DNA of 64,000 bases from Bombiscardovia apis (GTDB lineage Bacteria > Actinomycetota > Actinomycetes > Actinomycetales > Bifidobacteriaceae): NCBI RefSeq assembly GCF_033095945.1, contig NZ_AP026800.1, forward strand, positions 1,674,001 to 1,738,000, read 5' to 3'. The position numbers and the translations under genes were made by a program. This document shows, in pieces, positions 1 through 9,269 of the stretch. How positions within the stretch are numbered: position 1 is the stretch's first letter; every line of letters begins with the position of its first letter. The notes under the pieces were generated by a model. The model saw only the letters and a program-made list of their open reading frames with translations, did no database searches and was not told the DNA's origin.

Positions 1-1633
1 CTTGCTTAGGCCAAGCATTCCAGATAGCAGCGAAGACGTTCTCATAGTCAGTGCTGAGGTTGTTAGTAAAGGGCTCCCAGTGCTTCAAATCTGTGCTGCG
101 TGCCCAAGCCCGGTGAGAGCCAAACACATAGTACTTGCCGTTGGCTTTCACAATTGATGGGTCGTGCGAAGATACGCGGGTGTGACTCGTGTCAGCTCCG
201 GCGGAGAGCGGCTGCACACTAACATTCACTTGCTTAGTCACTGGCCTGGGCAGGTTGGCAGCGCTCACGGTTGCCGTAAGGGCCACACTGATCGCATCGC
301 CACAGTCAGGGCGCTGTACTTTAACTGCCACATTCTGGGAACCAGCAATAGGCCCCTCCACGCTTAGCGCCTTAGAATTGGCTGATTTCCAAGCAATAGT
401 GCCTTCAATTTGGTAGGCAGGCAAGCTCAGAGTAGTCGGCAGCAGGAAGTCGCCGCGCACATCGTTTGCACCATCTATTTGCACAGCATCGGCAACTTTT
501 GCTGCCAGCCCATCGGCATCTACTCGCTGAGGAATCACAATCTCGAAGGTTCGTGTCACAGCTTGAACCGGCTGAGCCATGCCCGCTAGAGGCTGGGCGC
601 TTACAGTCAGCTCTACACGCTGATCCTGGCTTGATTGGTGCACCCGAGCCTGATGCTGGGCAGAGTCAATAGATACTGCAGCCGGGTTTGATGAAGTCCA
701 CTGCAACTGAGAAGCAGCTGTAGAAGCAGGCAGGGCGAAATCAGTCTGCGCAGAAGCAGGCAAGCTTAGCTCCTGCAACTGGCTCGCCAACAGTCGACTC
801 ACCCCTTCTGCGGGCAGGCTTTCAGCAACCTGCTCGGGAGTGAGAGCCTGGTCAAATACAGCAAACGATTTGACACTTCCATGAAAGAACCCATCGCCAA
901 CTCCGGGATAGCGCGACTGCCCGATGACGTTATGGGTATGGTTGCCAAACTGGGCAGGATTCACCGAAGCTCGCGCGGAACCAACCTTACTGCCGTCCAA
1001 GTAGAGCGTTACCTCGTTGGTACTGCCGTCAATGGTAGCAGTAAGCGTTTGGTATTCATCGATAGAAAGATTTTGGGAAGCCGAGAAGAAGGTTTCTCCA
1101 GCGCCGTTGCCGTGAGAAGTAATCGACGTATAGAGCGAAGTGTGCGTAGAAGTGGCCCAAGAGCCTTGATTTGCCTGCCCAGTGCCGCCAAGAGACCACA
1201 AGTAGGTCCAAGGACCAGAGGCGTTAAAGGTATCGTTTTTCACGACAGTCGAGATAGTCACGCTTGAGCGCTGAGCCAAGAGCCCGTCCGGCAACTTTAC
1301 GTAATAGTCGCCCTGCATAGCCAAAGCCCCATTTTCCAATACTGCCGAAGCCGCCCCATCTTGCGCATTGAGCAAGCGGGCCGAGCCTATTGCCGCCTCA
1401 GAACCGGAATTCGCTAAAGTCTGGTCTCCAGCCCGTAAACTCGCAAAATTATAGTCAACTATAGGGGCTGGCAGTGGTTGCCCGGAGCGCGGCGAGGTCT
1501 GCGATGCCAAAGCCGACGGGGCCAACATGGCAAAAGCCAGAGCCAGAGCCAAGCAGCTTGCCCAAGCCAGCATCCATGCCGCTTTGAGCTTGCCCGGGCT
1601 TATTCCCTTGCGATAGTTACTTATATGCCTCAT
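1..1633 (-). CDS. Secreted GH43 arabinanase-like enzyme with LamG domain (partial, C-terminus outside window)
   Basis: The frame stays open from an ATG at 1633 to the window edge, so the stop and most of the catalytic domain are missing. The N-terminus is a signal peptide (basic start, hydrophobic stretch ending SALA-SQ). Next comes a LamG/concanavalin-like domain (roughly residues 45-270), then an atrophied bacterial Ig-like domain with the typical KSANSKALSV pattern. Around residue 490 the GH43 blade begins: HDPSIVKANGKYYVFGSHRA, whose Asp is the expected GH43 catalytic base. This blade is very close to that of the genes at 5280 and 6947, so arabinan or arabinose-decorated glycan is the likely substrate, acting outside the cell. 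GGAGGAG precedes the start. An operator at 1726 and a strong stem-loop lie in its leader. The family call is firm, the substrate inferred. Confidence 0.85.
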   Translation of the reverse strand, partial: MRHISNYRKGISPGKLKAAWMLAWASCLALALAFAMLAPSALASQTSPRSGQPLPAPIVDYNFASLRAGDQTLANSGSEAAIGSARLLNAQDGAASAVLENGALAMQGDYYVKLPDGLLAQRSSVTISTVVKNDTFNASGPWTYLWSLGGTGQANQGSWATSTHTSLYTSITSHGNGAGETFFSASQNLSIDEYQTLTATIDGSTNEVTLYLDGSKVGSARASVNPAQFGNHTHNVIGQSRYPGVGDGFFHGSVKSFAVFDQALTPEQVAESLPAEGVSRLLASQLQELSLPASAQTDFALPASTAASQLQWTSSNPAAVSIDSAQHQARVHQSSQDQRVELTVSAQPLAGMAQPVQAVTRTFEIVIPQRVDADGLAAKVADAVQIDGANDVRGDFLLPTTLSLPAYQIEGTIAWKSANSKALSVEGPIAGSQNVAVKVQRPDCGDAISVALTATVSAANLPRPVTKQVNVSVQPLSAGADTSHTRVSSHDPSIVKANGKYYVFGSHRAWARSTDLKHWEPFTNNLSTDYENVFAAIWNAWPKQ

Positions 1634-1657
1634 TACACATCTCCTCCTTGAACATGT

Positions 1658-1700
1658 GCCGCATACACGGAGACATCTGTGCACCCCCCGTATATGCGGC
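1658..1700 (-). other. Stem-loop in the 5' leader of the secreted GH43 gene
   Basis: Two 13-base arms at 1658-1670 and 1688-1700 pair with one mismatch (GCCGCATACACGG against CCGTATATGCGGC) around a 17-nt loop. There is no T-run, so this is more likely an mRNA-stabilising or start-site-controlling structure than a terminator. It sits just upstream of the ribosome binding site on the minus strand. Confidence 0.55.
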
Positions 1701-1725
1701 TGCTCATCACTGAGCACAACTCATG

Positions 1726-1739
1726 TTACAACGTTATAA
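1726..1739. promoter_or_regulatory. LacI-type operator (site 1)
   Basis: TTACAACGTTATAA is a near-palindrome centred on AACGTT in the promoter region of the secreted GH43 gene. Closely similar sites occur at 5137 and 5217 in front of the other GH43 genes. The LacI-family gene at 1813-2892 is the obvious candidate regulator. Confidence 0.65.
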
Positions 1740-1812
1740 AGATGTGATACAAGAAAGGCGCAAATAGAGGCGATTGCCGCTGCCCTCTGCACCTAAGCTG
1801 CAGAAAACTCAC

Positions 1813-2892
1813 CTAGTTCCGTTGAGAGGCTGGGAGCTCGCGTGTGGAGTTGCGGATCACTAGCGTTGAAGTTACCTTGCGGAAGACGTGCTCGTCTGGG
1901 GCGATGCCGAGGGGCTGAACGCCATCGATGCGGTCTTTTAAGACGCGCACTGAAAGCCGGGCCACAGCCTCCAAGCCCGGCGAAATTGAAGTGAGCGCGG
2001 GAGAAAGATACTGCGAATCCTCGGAATTATCGAAGCCAATGACCGAGATGTCGTCGGGCACCTTCAGGCCGCGCATCTGAATCGCATGAAGGGCGCCGGA
2101 GGCCAACATGTCATTGAAAGCCACCACTCCATCGGGCACTAGCCCCGAGTCCAGGAGTTCATTCATGGCATTTTCGCCGTCGAGCCGATGCCACATACGG
2201 GCCGGCACTGCTAGACGCGGATCAAACTCAATCCCCGCCTCGTCAAGCGCCTCCTTGTAGCCATTGAAGCGCAGGGCAGCAGAGCCCAATTCTTCGCCCG
2301 GATGAGTACCTATTACTGCAATCTTGCGGCAGCCGGAGTTAATCAAATACGTAGTGGCATGCTTAGCACCTTCAACATTTTCCGTTGCCACATGGTCGGT
2401 ATCAGGCGTAAAAATACGCTCACCCAAGAGCACTAGCGGGTAGGGAACATCGAGCTCGCGCACATCGTCCATCCCCAGCTCAAGCGGACTGTAAATCAAG
2501 CCATCAATCATGGAATGCTGGGCGCCGTGAAGGGCCTCCAGTTCGCCCTCGCGTGAGTAGAGCGTTGGCTCAACCAGCACGCGCAGTCCTAGCTTCTTGG
2601 CCTCTTCGATGACCAAAGACGATAGCTGAGCAAAGTAGGGCAGGGTCAAGTCGGGGATAGCGAGCGCAATCATGCCCGTGTGCCCTAAGCGCAAGTTGCG
2701 AGCGGGAACGTTGATAACGTAGCCCAACTCTTGTATAGCCTTGTTGACTTTCTTCCGCGTGGCTTCTGAAACGAACTCGTAGTTGTTTACAACGTTAGAA
2801 ACGGTTTTAATCGAAACGGCTGCCCGCTTCGCCACGTCTTTCATCGTTGGCATAGAGCTCTGCTCACTACCCATCTCAGAAGCCTTAGGCAT
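1813..2892 (-). CDS. LacI-family transcriptional regulator of the GH43 arabinan locus
   Basis: This 359-residue protein has an N-terminal LacI helix-turn-helix (about residues 15-60, MKDVAKRAAVSIKTVSNVVN, hinge-helix region PARNLRLG) followed by a periplasmic-binding-protein-like ligand domain (GMIALAIPDL to about residue 345). The start overlaps the upstream GH43 stop as TGATG, with GGAGGTG eight bases before it, so the two are translationally coupled. An internal ATG at residue 14 is a possible shorter start. Three copies of a TTAyAACGTT operator flank the surrounding GH43 genes, which fits a local repressor sensing arabinose or an arabino-oligosaccharide. The ligand is inferred from context only. 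Confidence 0.9.
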   Translation of the reverse strand: MPKASEMGSEQSSMPTMKDVAKRAAVSIKTVSNVVNNYEFVSEATRKKVNKAIQELGYVINVPARNLRLGHTGMIALAIPDLTLPYFAQLSSLVIEEAKKLGLRVLVEPTLYSREGELEALHGAQHSMIDGLIYSPLELGMDDVRELDVPYPLVLLGERIFTPDTDHVATENVEGAKHATTYLINSGCRKIAVIGTHPGEELGSAALRFNGYKEALDEAGIEFDPRLAVPARMWHRLDGENAMNELLDSGLVPDGVVAFNDMLASGALHAIQMRGLKVPDDISVIGFDNSEDSQYLSPALTSISPGLEAVARLSVRVLKDRIDGVQPLGIAPDEHVFRKVTSTLVIRNSTRELPASQRN

Positions 2893-5078
2893 CAGACATT
2901 CACCTCCACGAGGATCTGCGCGTTCGCAGGATCAAGTTCTTCACTACATTGCATGTCGAGAACCGGCATCCCCTCTTGAGACCAGTGAATGCGCCTGACT
3001 TGCGCATCCCGACCACCGTACTCTCCCCCACTATATTCGGCATTGTGGAAAACATATAACTGGTTGCCATCTTCGTCTTGGCTCCACATGCCGTGGCCTG
3101 TACCCAACTGCCAGGAGCCATTGTAAATACTAGACTTTTGCGCCGGATAATCCAGTTTGGTCCACGATGTGGGATTACACAAATCTGCGCCCTGCCCTGC
3201 CGGAGCAGTCACCAGGCCAGTTGTGTAGTCAATTCCTACGAGCGAGCCGGAATAAATCAAATACAAGAGGCCATCGTGGGCAATGACGTTGGGCCCCTCG
3301 GCAATCATGTTATCCCAAGCAAACTCGGGCACGACAATCTGCCTGGGCTCGCTGGTCAAACGCTCGGGTTGAGCTGGGTCGAAGCGCGCAATCCACACCG
3401 ATCCCACTTGCTGCCAAGCGTAATACCATGTGCCCGAATCCTCGAAGACAGTCATATCCAAACTGATGCGTTGCACCGGGTTGAGGGGCGAGCCGTCTGC
3501 CCTAGTAATCGGCCGTGGAGCATCCCAATTGGCAGGTTCGCGCGGGTCCAAGTCTTGCCCAAGCTCATCTTGTTTGAGCTGCATAATATGACAAGATCCC
3601 GTCCACATATCTGGCTTGCCAGCACGTTCGTTGGGCATGCCGTCTGGATTGGCAAGGTCGCCGTCAAAGCAGGGCATAAACAGGATTGAGAGTCGCCCGC
3701 CGATGATGTGGAGTTCGGGCGCCCAGAAGCAGCCCGTCATGGGCCGGCCTTCACTGTTGAGATCGCCGCGCTTGAGCAGGTCGATTTCGCGCTCACGGCC
3801 GCCAGCTTCGTCACAAAGTCCCGCAATGGTTTCGGCCACACGCAAGGGCATGTGGGTGTTCCCGCCGCGAGGATCTACGCAGTTACCGGCCTCATCTTCG
3901 GTTGCAATAAAGAGGAAGAGGCGATGACCCCGCCAAGTGTAGGGGAAAACTGAAGGGTCCGCGCGCTCCCTAGCAAAAGGCACCGGGTATGTCTGCTGGC
4001 GAATCTTAGCCCGAAGCAAGCGTCGAGAGCCCGACTCTAGTTTTCCGGCAACTAAGTCTGACTCTAGGGCCGCAACTTGCCCTCTATCTACATCGATGTA
4101 TCGCCGTGCCGTAGACCCGTCACAATAGCTCAGCTGGGCGCGCACATGGGCTAGTTGTTCGCCAATTGATTTCCCTGCACCGGTCTGCAATTGCACCGGT
4201 TCCACACTTACTGTCGTATTGTAGATGCGCCCGAATCGTTCTTTGAGCACCGCAGCCTCGCGCTGGCTGATAGCCATTACATTGCTGGGCTCAACGTCTG
4301 CAATTGCAAACTGCGAGGGACTCAAATCTTGACTTGGGTCTAGCGCCGCCAGGGCCTCAGTCATACTGAGCATGACTAGCGGATGCTCACCAGCGGCAGC
4401 AATCTCGGGCATGGCAGCGCAAGCGAGGGCACCTTTATCGTTGTTAAAAAACACTAAGTAGCGACTGCTGGCACTATCCCACAAGACGCGCGGTTTATAT
4501 ACGCCTTGGGCTCCATCGATGTAGACCTGCCCCAAGCGGTCAAAGGAACGCAAATCGTACGACACTGCCAGAAGGAAGGAATCCCGCTGGGAGCCATCGA
4601 GTACCCCTTCGCGGTCTGTGCGGGTGGCAGCAATACCGAAACGACCATCTGCCAAGCGAAAAAGCCAAGGATCGATGAGGCTTTTCAACGTTATATCTAT
4701 GCCTGGCATGACCGCATCCCACCCAACCGCAGGTGAAACCGAAGCCGACTCAGAAGCAGCTTGGTCGTGACCGGCAAGACCCGGATTCGTAGCAGCTCGA
4801 GTTTTGGGCTCAGGCGGGAAGCGGCGGGCGGCAGAGCAGGCAGCCCGGGCCGAATTCGTGACTCCATCAACGGGCACACCGGCCGCGAAGAAGATGCCGT
4901 AATTATCGTTAAGCGGGTGCCAAGCGCCATCGAGAGGCGAACGCAAAGCTAAATGCATACTCAATGCCACGTCCGCATTGTTGGCTTCTTCTCGCGAGGT
5001 GGGCCGCCTAGTGTAGCACAGCAATGACCAATTTCGAGCTTCTGAGCCCTGCCATCGTGCTTCCTGAGTTGCTTCCAT
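2892..5078 (-). CDS. Cytoplasmic GH43-like glycoside hydrolase (long form)
   Basis: A protein of about 728 residues with no signal peptide. It contains repeated five-bladed-propeller elements typical of GH43/GH32: DGRFGIAATR and KPRVLWDSASSRYLVFFNND in the first half, then ADPSVFPYTW (candidate catalytic Asp), FWAPELHIIGGRLSILF and IAEGPNVIAHDGLLYLIYSG (candidate catalytic Glu) in the second. The length, about twice a minimal GH43, suggests an N-terminal accessory propeller-like part. I chose the ATG at 5078 because GGGGAGGA lies nine bases upstream; the frame is open to 5132 without a ribosome site. It is probably an exo-acting arabinofuranosidase or xylosidase on imported oligosaccharides. 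The operator at 5137 lies directly upstream, and the gene is coupled to the LacI gene. Confidence 0.8.
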   Translation of the reverse strand: MEATQEARWQGSEARNWSLLCYTRRPTSREEANNADVALSMHLALRSPLDGAWHPLNDNYGIFFAAGVPVDGVTNSARAACSAARRFPPEPKTRAATNPGLAGHDQAASESASVSPAVGWDAVMPGIDITLKSLIDPWLFRLADGRFGIAATRTDREGVLDGSQRDSFLLAVSYDLRSFDRLGQVYIDGAQGVYKPRVLWDSASSRYLVFFNNDKGALACAAMPEIAAAGEHPLVMLSMTEALAALDPSQDLSPSQFAIADVEPSNVMAISQREAAVLKERFGRIYNTTVSVEPVQLQTGAGKSIGEQLAHVRAQLSYCDGSTARRYIDVDRGQVAALESDLVAGKLESGSRRLLRAKIRQQTYPVPFARERADPSVFPYTWRGHRLFLFIATEDEAGNCVDPRGGNTHMPLRVAETIAGLCDEAGGREREIDLLKRGDLNSEGRPMTGCFWAPELHIIGGRLSILFMPCFDGDLANPDGMPNERAGKPDMWTGSCHIMQLKQDELGQDLDPREPANWDAPRPITRADGSPLNPVQRISLDMTVFEDSGTWYYAWQQVGSVWIARFDPAQPERLTSEPRQIVVPEFAWDNMIAEGPNVIAHDGLLYLIYSGSLVGIDYTTGLVTAPAGQGADLCNPTSWTKLDYPAQKSSIYNGSWQLGTGHGMWSQDEDGNQLYVFHNAEYSGGEYGGRDAQVRRIHWSQEGMPVLDMQCSEELDPANAQILVEVNV

Positions 5079-5136
5079 ATCGCATTCCTCCCCGTCTACT
5101 CTGACACTCGCGGGCTCATCATACTCGCCCAAACGT

Positions 5137-5150
5137 TTCTAACGTTATAA
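5137..5150. promoter_or_regulatory. LacI-type operator (site 2)
   Basis: TTCTAACGTTATAA matches site 1 in 12 of 14 bases. It sits in the divergent promoter region immediately upstream of the minus-strand GH43-LacI operon. Confidence 0.6.
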
Positions 5151-5216
5151 ACTATACAATGATACTGGTGGGTTAGCTTACATAAACGCCGACGCAGAAG
5201 GTCCGTTTTTCGCGAT

Positions 5217-5230
5217 TAACAACGTTGTAC
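5217..5230. promoter_or_regulatory. LacI-type operator (site 3)
   Basis: TAACAACGTTGTAC contains the perfect palindrome ACAACGTTGT and lies 50 bases upstream of the plus-strand GH43 lipoprotein gene. Together with site 2 it would let one repressor control both divergent units. Confidence 0.65.
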
Positions 5231-5279
5231 ACCCTCAAGTATTTGGGAGGCTCACGCTGAGCCGGAAAGAGAGGAAGCC

Positions 5280-6887
5280 TTGTCTTCACTACGCAGAAAA
5301 CCACTACGCACGGGGTTCGTGGCCCTCGCAGCCAGCGCTGCCCTACTACTCACAGGCGCATTAGCAGGCTGCGGCAGTACTAATGGCACTAGCAGCAGCG
5401 AAAGCAGCAAGACCAAGGCAGCCTCAAGCGCCTCCCTCTCAGAGCCCAAGCGCGCCTCCGTCCACGATCCTTCCATAGTCAAGTCCGGCAACGAATACTA
5501 CGTATTTGGCTCCCACCGCGCCTACGCCAAGTCCTCCGACATGGTCAACTGGACGCCATTTACCAACAATTTGAGCACCGACTACGAAAAAATCTTTGCA
5601 GACATTTGGAAGGATTGGCCCAAGCAGTCCTCCAACCCAGATGTCAAGGGCAATATGTGGGCGCCCGACGTGATCTACAACAAGGCCCTCAAGAAGTGGA
5701 CCATGTACTTGAGCTTGAACGGGGCCGAATGCCGCTCCGTTATCGTGATGCTCACCGCAGACAAGGTCGACGGCGACTGGACTTACGTAGGCCCCGTGGT
5801 CTACTCCGGATTCAATCGCGGCAACTTCTCCTCCACCGACGTAGGCGAAGTCTTGGGCGAAGACGCCGACCTCTCCCGCTACCAGTCCACCACCGACACC
5901 GGCATCAACGCCATCGATCCCACAGTCAAATACGATGAAAATGGCGACTTGTGGATGACCTTCGGCTCCTGGTTTGGCGGTATTTGGATGCTGAAACTCG
6001 ATGCCAACACCGGCTTGCGCGACTACGCCACTACTTACCCCACCGAGCCCAACGCTTCCGACAGCTACTACGGCCACAAGATTGCAGGCGGCTTCGGTAA
6101 CTCCGGCGAAGGCTCCTATCTGATTCGCGACAAGGACTACTGGTATCTCTTCCTCTCCTACGGCCACCTAGAGCAAAAGGGCGGCTACCAGATTCGCATG
6201 TTCCGCTCCAAGTCCATCACCGGCCCCTACCTCGACGAAGCGGGACACCCAGCCGTTTCCACCTCGTCTTCGGCCAACAATTGGACCGACACTACCGGCG
6301 TAAAGCTCCTCTCCTCCTACCAATGGTCGGGCAACAAGAAGAACGATATCGAAGTTTCTCAGGGCCACAATTCCGCGCTTGTCGACACGGACGGCAGCAT
6401 CTACCTCGTTTACCACACGCGTTTTAGCGATAAGGGCGAAGAGCACCAGATTCGCGTGCGCCAGCTCATGCCCACTGCCGACGACTGGCTGGTTGCCGCA
6501 CCCTACGAATACCGCGGAGCTAAAGCCAATCCCAAGGGTTATAAGGCTGCCCAGGAAGCCGGATCCTATGAGCTCTTGACCCATGAGCAAGACAAGTATT
6601 TCAAGGGTCCGCGCAAGGCCACGCAGAAGGATTCCATCGATTACCGCGGCGTCAATAAGCCCCAAAAGATTGAACTCAAGGCCGACGGCTCCATTACGGG
6701 CGACGTGCACGGCAGCTGGAAAGCCAGCGAAGGCAGCAATCAGGTAGCTATTGAGCTCACCGACGGCGACCATCCCGGCTCCTACCAAGGCGTTTTTGCC
6801 AAGCTCCCGCGCGAAAGTGACGGCAAGCAAGTCATGACCTTCTCTGCTATCGGCTCCAACTTGTGCATCTGGGGCTCCCAATACTGA
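5280..6887 (+). CDS. GH43 arabinanase-like lipoprotein
   Basis: This 535-residue enzyme is exported and lipid-anchored: the signal peptide ends in the lipobox LAGC with Cys31. After a Ser/Lys-rich linker, the GH43 domain starts at HDPSIV (candidate base Asp63), continues with GNMWAPDV and NAIDPTVKYD, and has the probable acid Glu in IEVSQGHNSAL. The last ~110 residues form the small beta-barrel domain common at the C-terminus of endo-1,5-alpha-L-arabinanases. No ATG is available; TTG with AGAGGA six bases upstream is the best start. A second GH43 follows after 59 bases, probably co-transcribed. Its expected role is surface attack on arabinan releasing oligosaccharides for uptake. Substrate is inferred from family resemblance. 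Confidence 0.88.
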   Translation: MSSLRRKPLRTGFVALAASAALLLTGALAGCGSTNGTSSSESSKTKAASSASLSEPKRASVHDPSIVKSGNEYYVFGSHRAYAKSSDMVNWTPFTNNLSTDYEKIFADIWKDWPKQSSNPDVKGNMWAPDVIYNKALKKWTMYLSLNGAECRSVIVMLTADKVDGDWTYVGPVVYSGFNRGNFSSTDVGEVLGEDADLSRYQSTTDTGINAIDPTVKYDENGDLWMTFGSWFGGIWMLKLDANTGLRDYATTYPTEPNASDSYYGHKIAGGFGNSGEGSYLIRDKDYWYLFLSYGHLEQKGGYQIRMFRSKSITGPYLDEAGHPAVSTSSSANNWTDTTGVKLLSSYQWSGNKKNDIEVSQGHNSALVDTDGSIYLVYHTRFSDKGEEHQIRVRQLMPTADDWLVAAPYEYRGAKANPKGYKAAQEAGSYELLTHEQDKYFKGPRKATQKDSIDYRGVNKPQKIELKADGSITGDVHGSWKASEGSNQVAIELTDGDHPGSYQGVFAKLPRESDGKQVMTFSAIGSNLCIWGSQY

Positions 6888-6946
6888 GGCAAGCAGGTAA
6901 ACGCTATACACATCGACATGTGCACTAAGAAAGAGAGTGAAGCAGC

Positions 6947-8623
6947 ATGGAAGAGCACGCGGCAGCAGAGGGCGGCAGGGCCTACATCCACGATCCAGCC
7001 ATTACCAAAGAGGGCGAGCGCTACTACATATTCGGCACCCACCGCCGTTTTGCTTCCAGCTCCGACTTAGTGCACTGGGAACCGCTTGAAAACAACATAA
7101 CGCGCGACTACGAAGCCATGTTTGCTAAGCTCTGGCAGGCCTGGCCCAAACAGGAAAGCAACCCTAGCATTGCCGGTAATATGTGGGCGCCAGATGTGAT
7201 TTGGAATCCTGTAATGGGCAAGTGGTGCATGTATATGAGCGTGAATGGCGACCAGTATCGCTCGCTCATTGCCCTACTCACTGCCGACCATCTCGACGGC
7301 GACTGGGAGCTGGTTGGACCGGTGATTTACTCGGGTTTTGAGCCGACCAACGTAGAGCGCACCGACGTGCCGCGCGTTTTGGGGGCGGGCGCTGATTTGC
7401 AACGTTATCAATCGCTGAGCGACACCCGTATTAACGCCATCGACGCGGGTCTAGAGTTCGACGAGCGCGGCCAGCTGTGGATGAACTTCGGCTCTTGGTT
7501 TGGCGGCTGCTGGATGATTCGCCTAGACCCTGCAACCGGCCTGCGCGATTACAAGCAAAGCTATGAGAGCGTGCCCGACGTTTCCGACGCTTACTACGGC
7601 ATCAAACTGGCCGGCGGATATTGGAACTCGGGCGAAGGCACCTATCTTTTGCATTACGGGGATTGGTGGTATCTCTTCCTATCGTATGGCTGGCTGGGGC
7701 GCACCGGAGGCTACCAAATTCGCATCTTCCGATCCCGGAGCATCACTGGGCCCTACCTGGATCAAGATGGCAACCCGGCCGTCTCAACCGCAAAAATGGA
7801 GGCCAACTGGGCTTCTGCCACCGGCATCCGCCTACTCTCCACCTATCGCTGGGCTGCCGGACCACGCGAGGCGGCGGGCGTCGAAATCTCCCAGGGCCAC
7901 AACTCGGCTTTCATCGATGAAGACGGCAGCGCATTCATCGTGTACCACACCCGTTTTGCAGGGCTGGGCGAAGATGACTACCGGACTGAAATACGCCAAC
8001 TCCTCCCCACCGCCGACGGCTGGCTAACCGCAGCTCCCTTCACCTACCAAGGCGTGCGGGCCGGAGTGGAGAGCGATGCTGTCCGCATAAGAGAATCAGA
8101 TATCGCCGGAGATTGGGAAATCGTTGTACACCGCCCAGAGACCTTCTTTGATGACGGTCGCGATGAGGCCAAGAACCAGCCCGGAGTAGGTCTGGAAGCA
8201 GCGCAAGGCATCAATCAGGCGCTCAAGGCTCAGGTAGGCAGCAATGGCAGATTTGTAATCGAAACTGAGCAGGGAAGCGAAGAGGGGCTTTGGCGAGGGG
8301 AAAGCGAGAGCACAGTAAACGAGAGCGAGGTAAAAGAGAGCACAGAAGGCAACGCTGAGAGCAAGGCAGCCGGCAACACTGAAAACAAAGCTGAGGACAG
8401 CAAAGCAGAGAGCAGCGCTGAAGGCAGCAAGCGCGCCGATTCTGAAAGCACAGAAGGGAGCCCCCGCACGCAAGGGAACATGGCCCAGATTTGCATCAAC
8501 TTCCGGGGCATCAGCTACCACACCTGCTTAGCCAGCCTTCCTGACGAAGCCAGCGCCCAGCCCCACTTAACGCTCTCAGGCATTGGCAACAACCAATCCC
8601 TCTGGGCAGCCAAACTTAGCTGA
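6947..8623 (+). CDS. Cytoplasmic GH43 arabinanase-like paralogue with a low-complexity insertion
   Basis: A 558-residue paralogue of the preceding gene, lacking a signal peptide: HDPAIT begins at residue 15 (candidate base Asp16), and GNMWAPDV, NAIDAGLEFD and VEISQGHNSAF follow in order. It probably finishes imported arabino-oligosaccharides in the cytosol. The C-terminal barrel domain is interrupted by about 65 residues very rich in Glu, Ser, Lys, Ala and Asn (from about residue 440), after which the barrel resumes and ends LTLSGIGNNQSLW, matching the end of the lipoprotein paralogue. AAAGAGAGTGAAGC precedes the ATG. The insertion is unusual for this family. Confidence 0.87.
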   Translation: MEEHAAAEGGRAYIHDPAITKEGERYYIFGTHRRFASSSDLVHWEPLENNITRDYEAMFAKLWQAWPKQESNPSIAGNMWAPDVIWNPVMGKWCMYMSVNGDQYRSLIALLTADHLDGDWELVGPVIYSGFEPTNVERTDVPRVLGAGADLQRYQSLSDTRINAIDAGLEFDERGQLWMNFGSWFGGCWMIRLDPATGLRDYKQSYESVPDVSDAYYGIKLAGGYWNSGEGTYLLHYGDWWYLFLSYGWLGRTGGYQIRIFRSRSITGPYLDQDGNPAVSTAKMEANWASATGIRLLSTYRWAAGPREAAGVEISQGHNSAFIDEDGSAFIVYHTRFAGLGEDDYRTEIRQLLPTADGWLTAAPFTYQGVRAGVESDAVRIRESDIAGDWEIVVHRPETFFDDGRDEAKNQPGVGLEAAQGINQALKAQVGSNGRFVIETEQGSEEGLWRGESESTVNESEVKESTEGNAESKAAGNTENKAEDSKAESSAEGSKRADSESTEGSPRTQGNMAQICINFRGISYHTCLASLPDEASAQPHLTLSGIGNNQSLWAAKLS

Positions 8624-8628
8624 TAGGA

Positions 8629-8664
8629 GCCTGACCGAAGGTGCTCGCGCGCTCTCAGTCAGGC
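8629..8664. terminator. Hairpin between convergent GH43 and acpS genes
   Basis: GCCTGAC (8629-8635) pairs with GTCAGGC (8658-8664) directly after the GH43 stop and overlapping the acpS stop. There is no clear T-run on either strand, so a role as a weak bidirectional terminator is tentative. Confidence 0.35.
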
Positions 8665-9119
8665 AGCCCTAATATCACCACGGCCGCAGCGAGCGGGCCA
8701 TCGTGGGTGAGCGAAAGCATCCATACCGGGGCCTGCTCCAACTCAAGTGAAGTTATGAGCTCCTTCTCAACTTCCTGAGTCAAATAAACGCTAGGTCGGC
8801 CCCGCGAATCGTCTAATATTTCAATACCTGCGTAAGGGAAACGCTCTTGAGAGTAGGGGTCAGGTCTGCTTCCCAAGGCGGAGGACCAGGCTTTCAAAAC
8901 ACTTTCTTTGCCAGCCCAGCGTGCCGCCAAGTGAGGAAGCTCCCCGTCAGCCTTGCTCTGCCCCAGCTGGTCGGCCTGCCGCAGCTCCCGCGCCGAAAAG
9001 AGCGACCGTATGCGCGTACCCGTTTGCCCTAGCTGCTCCCCAAAGCCCGCCAGCTCCACCAGGTCGTTGCCCACGCCCAAAACCCGGCCCATACCCTCAA
9101 AAGACTCACCATGTTCCAT
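8655..9119 (-). CDS. acpS: Holo-[acyl-carrier-protein] synthase
   Basis: AcpS moves 4'-phosphopantetheine from CoA to the acyl-carrier domain, here presumably that of the type I fatty acid synthase at 31019-40465, which has no built-in transferase domain. Family motifs are all visible: GVGNDLVEL at the N-terminus (Mg-binding Asp), FSARE, ARWAGKESVLKA (catalytic Glu/Lys helix) and SLTHDGPLAAA near the C-terminus. The 154-residue length is normal or slightly long. An in-frame ATG at 9092 (MGRVLGVGND) matches the usual family N-terminus better and may be the true start. About 22 kb of accessory genes separate it from fas. Confidence 0.93.
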   Translation of the reverse strand: MEHGESFEGMGRVLGVGNDLVELAGFGEQLGQTGTRIRSLFSARELRQADQLGQSKADGELPHLAARWAGKESVLKAWSSALGSRPDPYSQERFPYAGIEILDDSRGRPSVYLTQEVEKELITSLELEQAPVWMLSLTHDGPLAAAVVILGLPD

Positions 9120-9269
9120 ACCCTAAGTATGACCCAACCCCCACACCAACTGCCCAAACCCACTTGCTGGCTGCGGTTTGCGCGATTACGGTTTGCACCG
9201 ATTGGAGCTCGCATGTTTACAGTTTGCATGCTTGTGGTTTTGGTGGAATGCGGCGGGCTGAGCGGGTGG

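Noticed and set aside
5439..6911. Two minus-strand ORFs of ~245 codons opposite the GH43 lipoprotein gene
   Set aside because: Their Gly/Val-rich composition mirrors the codon pattern of the real gene on the other strand; the plus strand has GH43 motifs and a lipobox.
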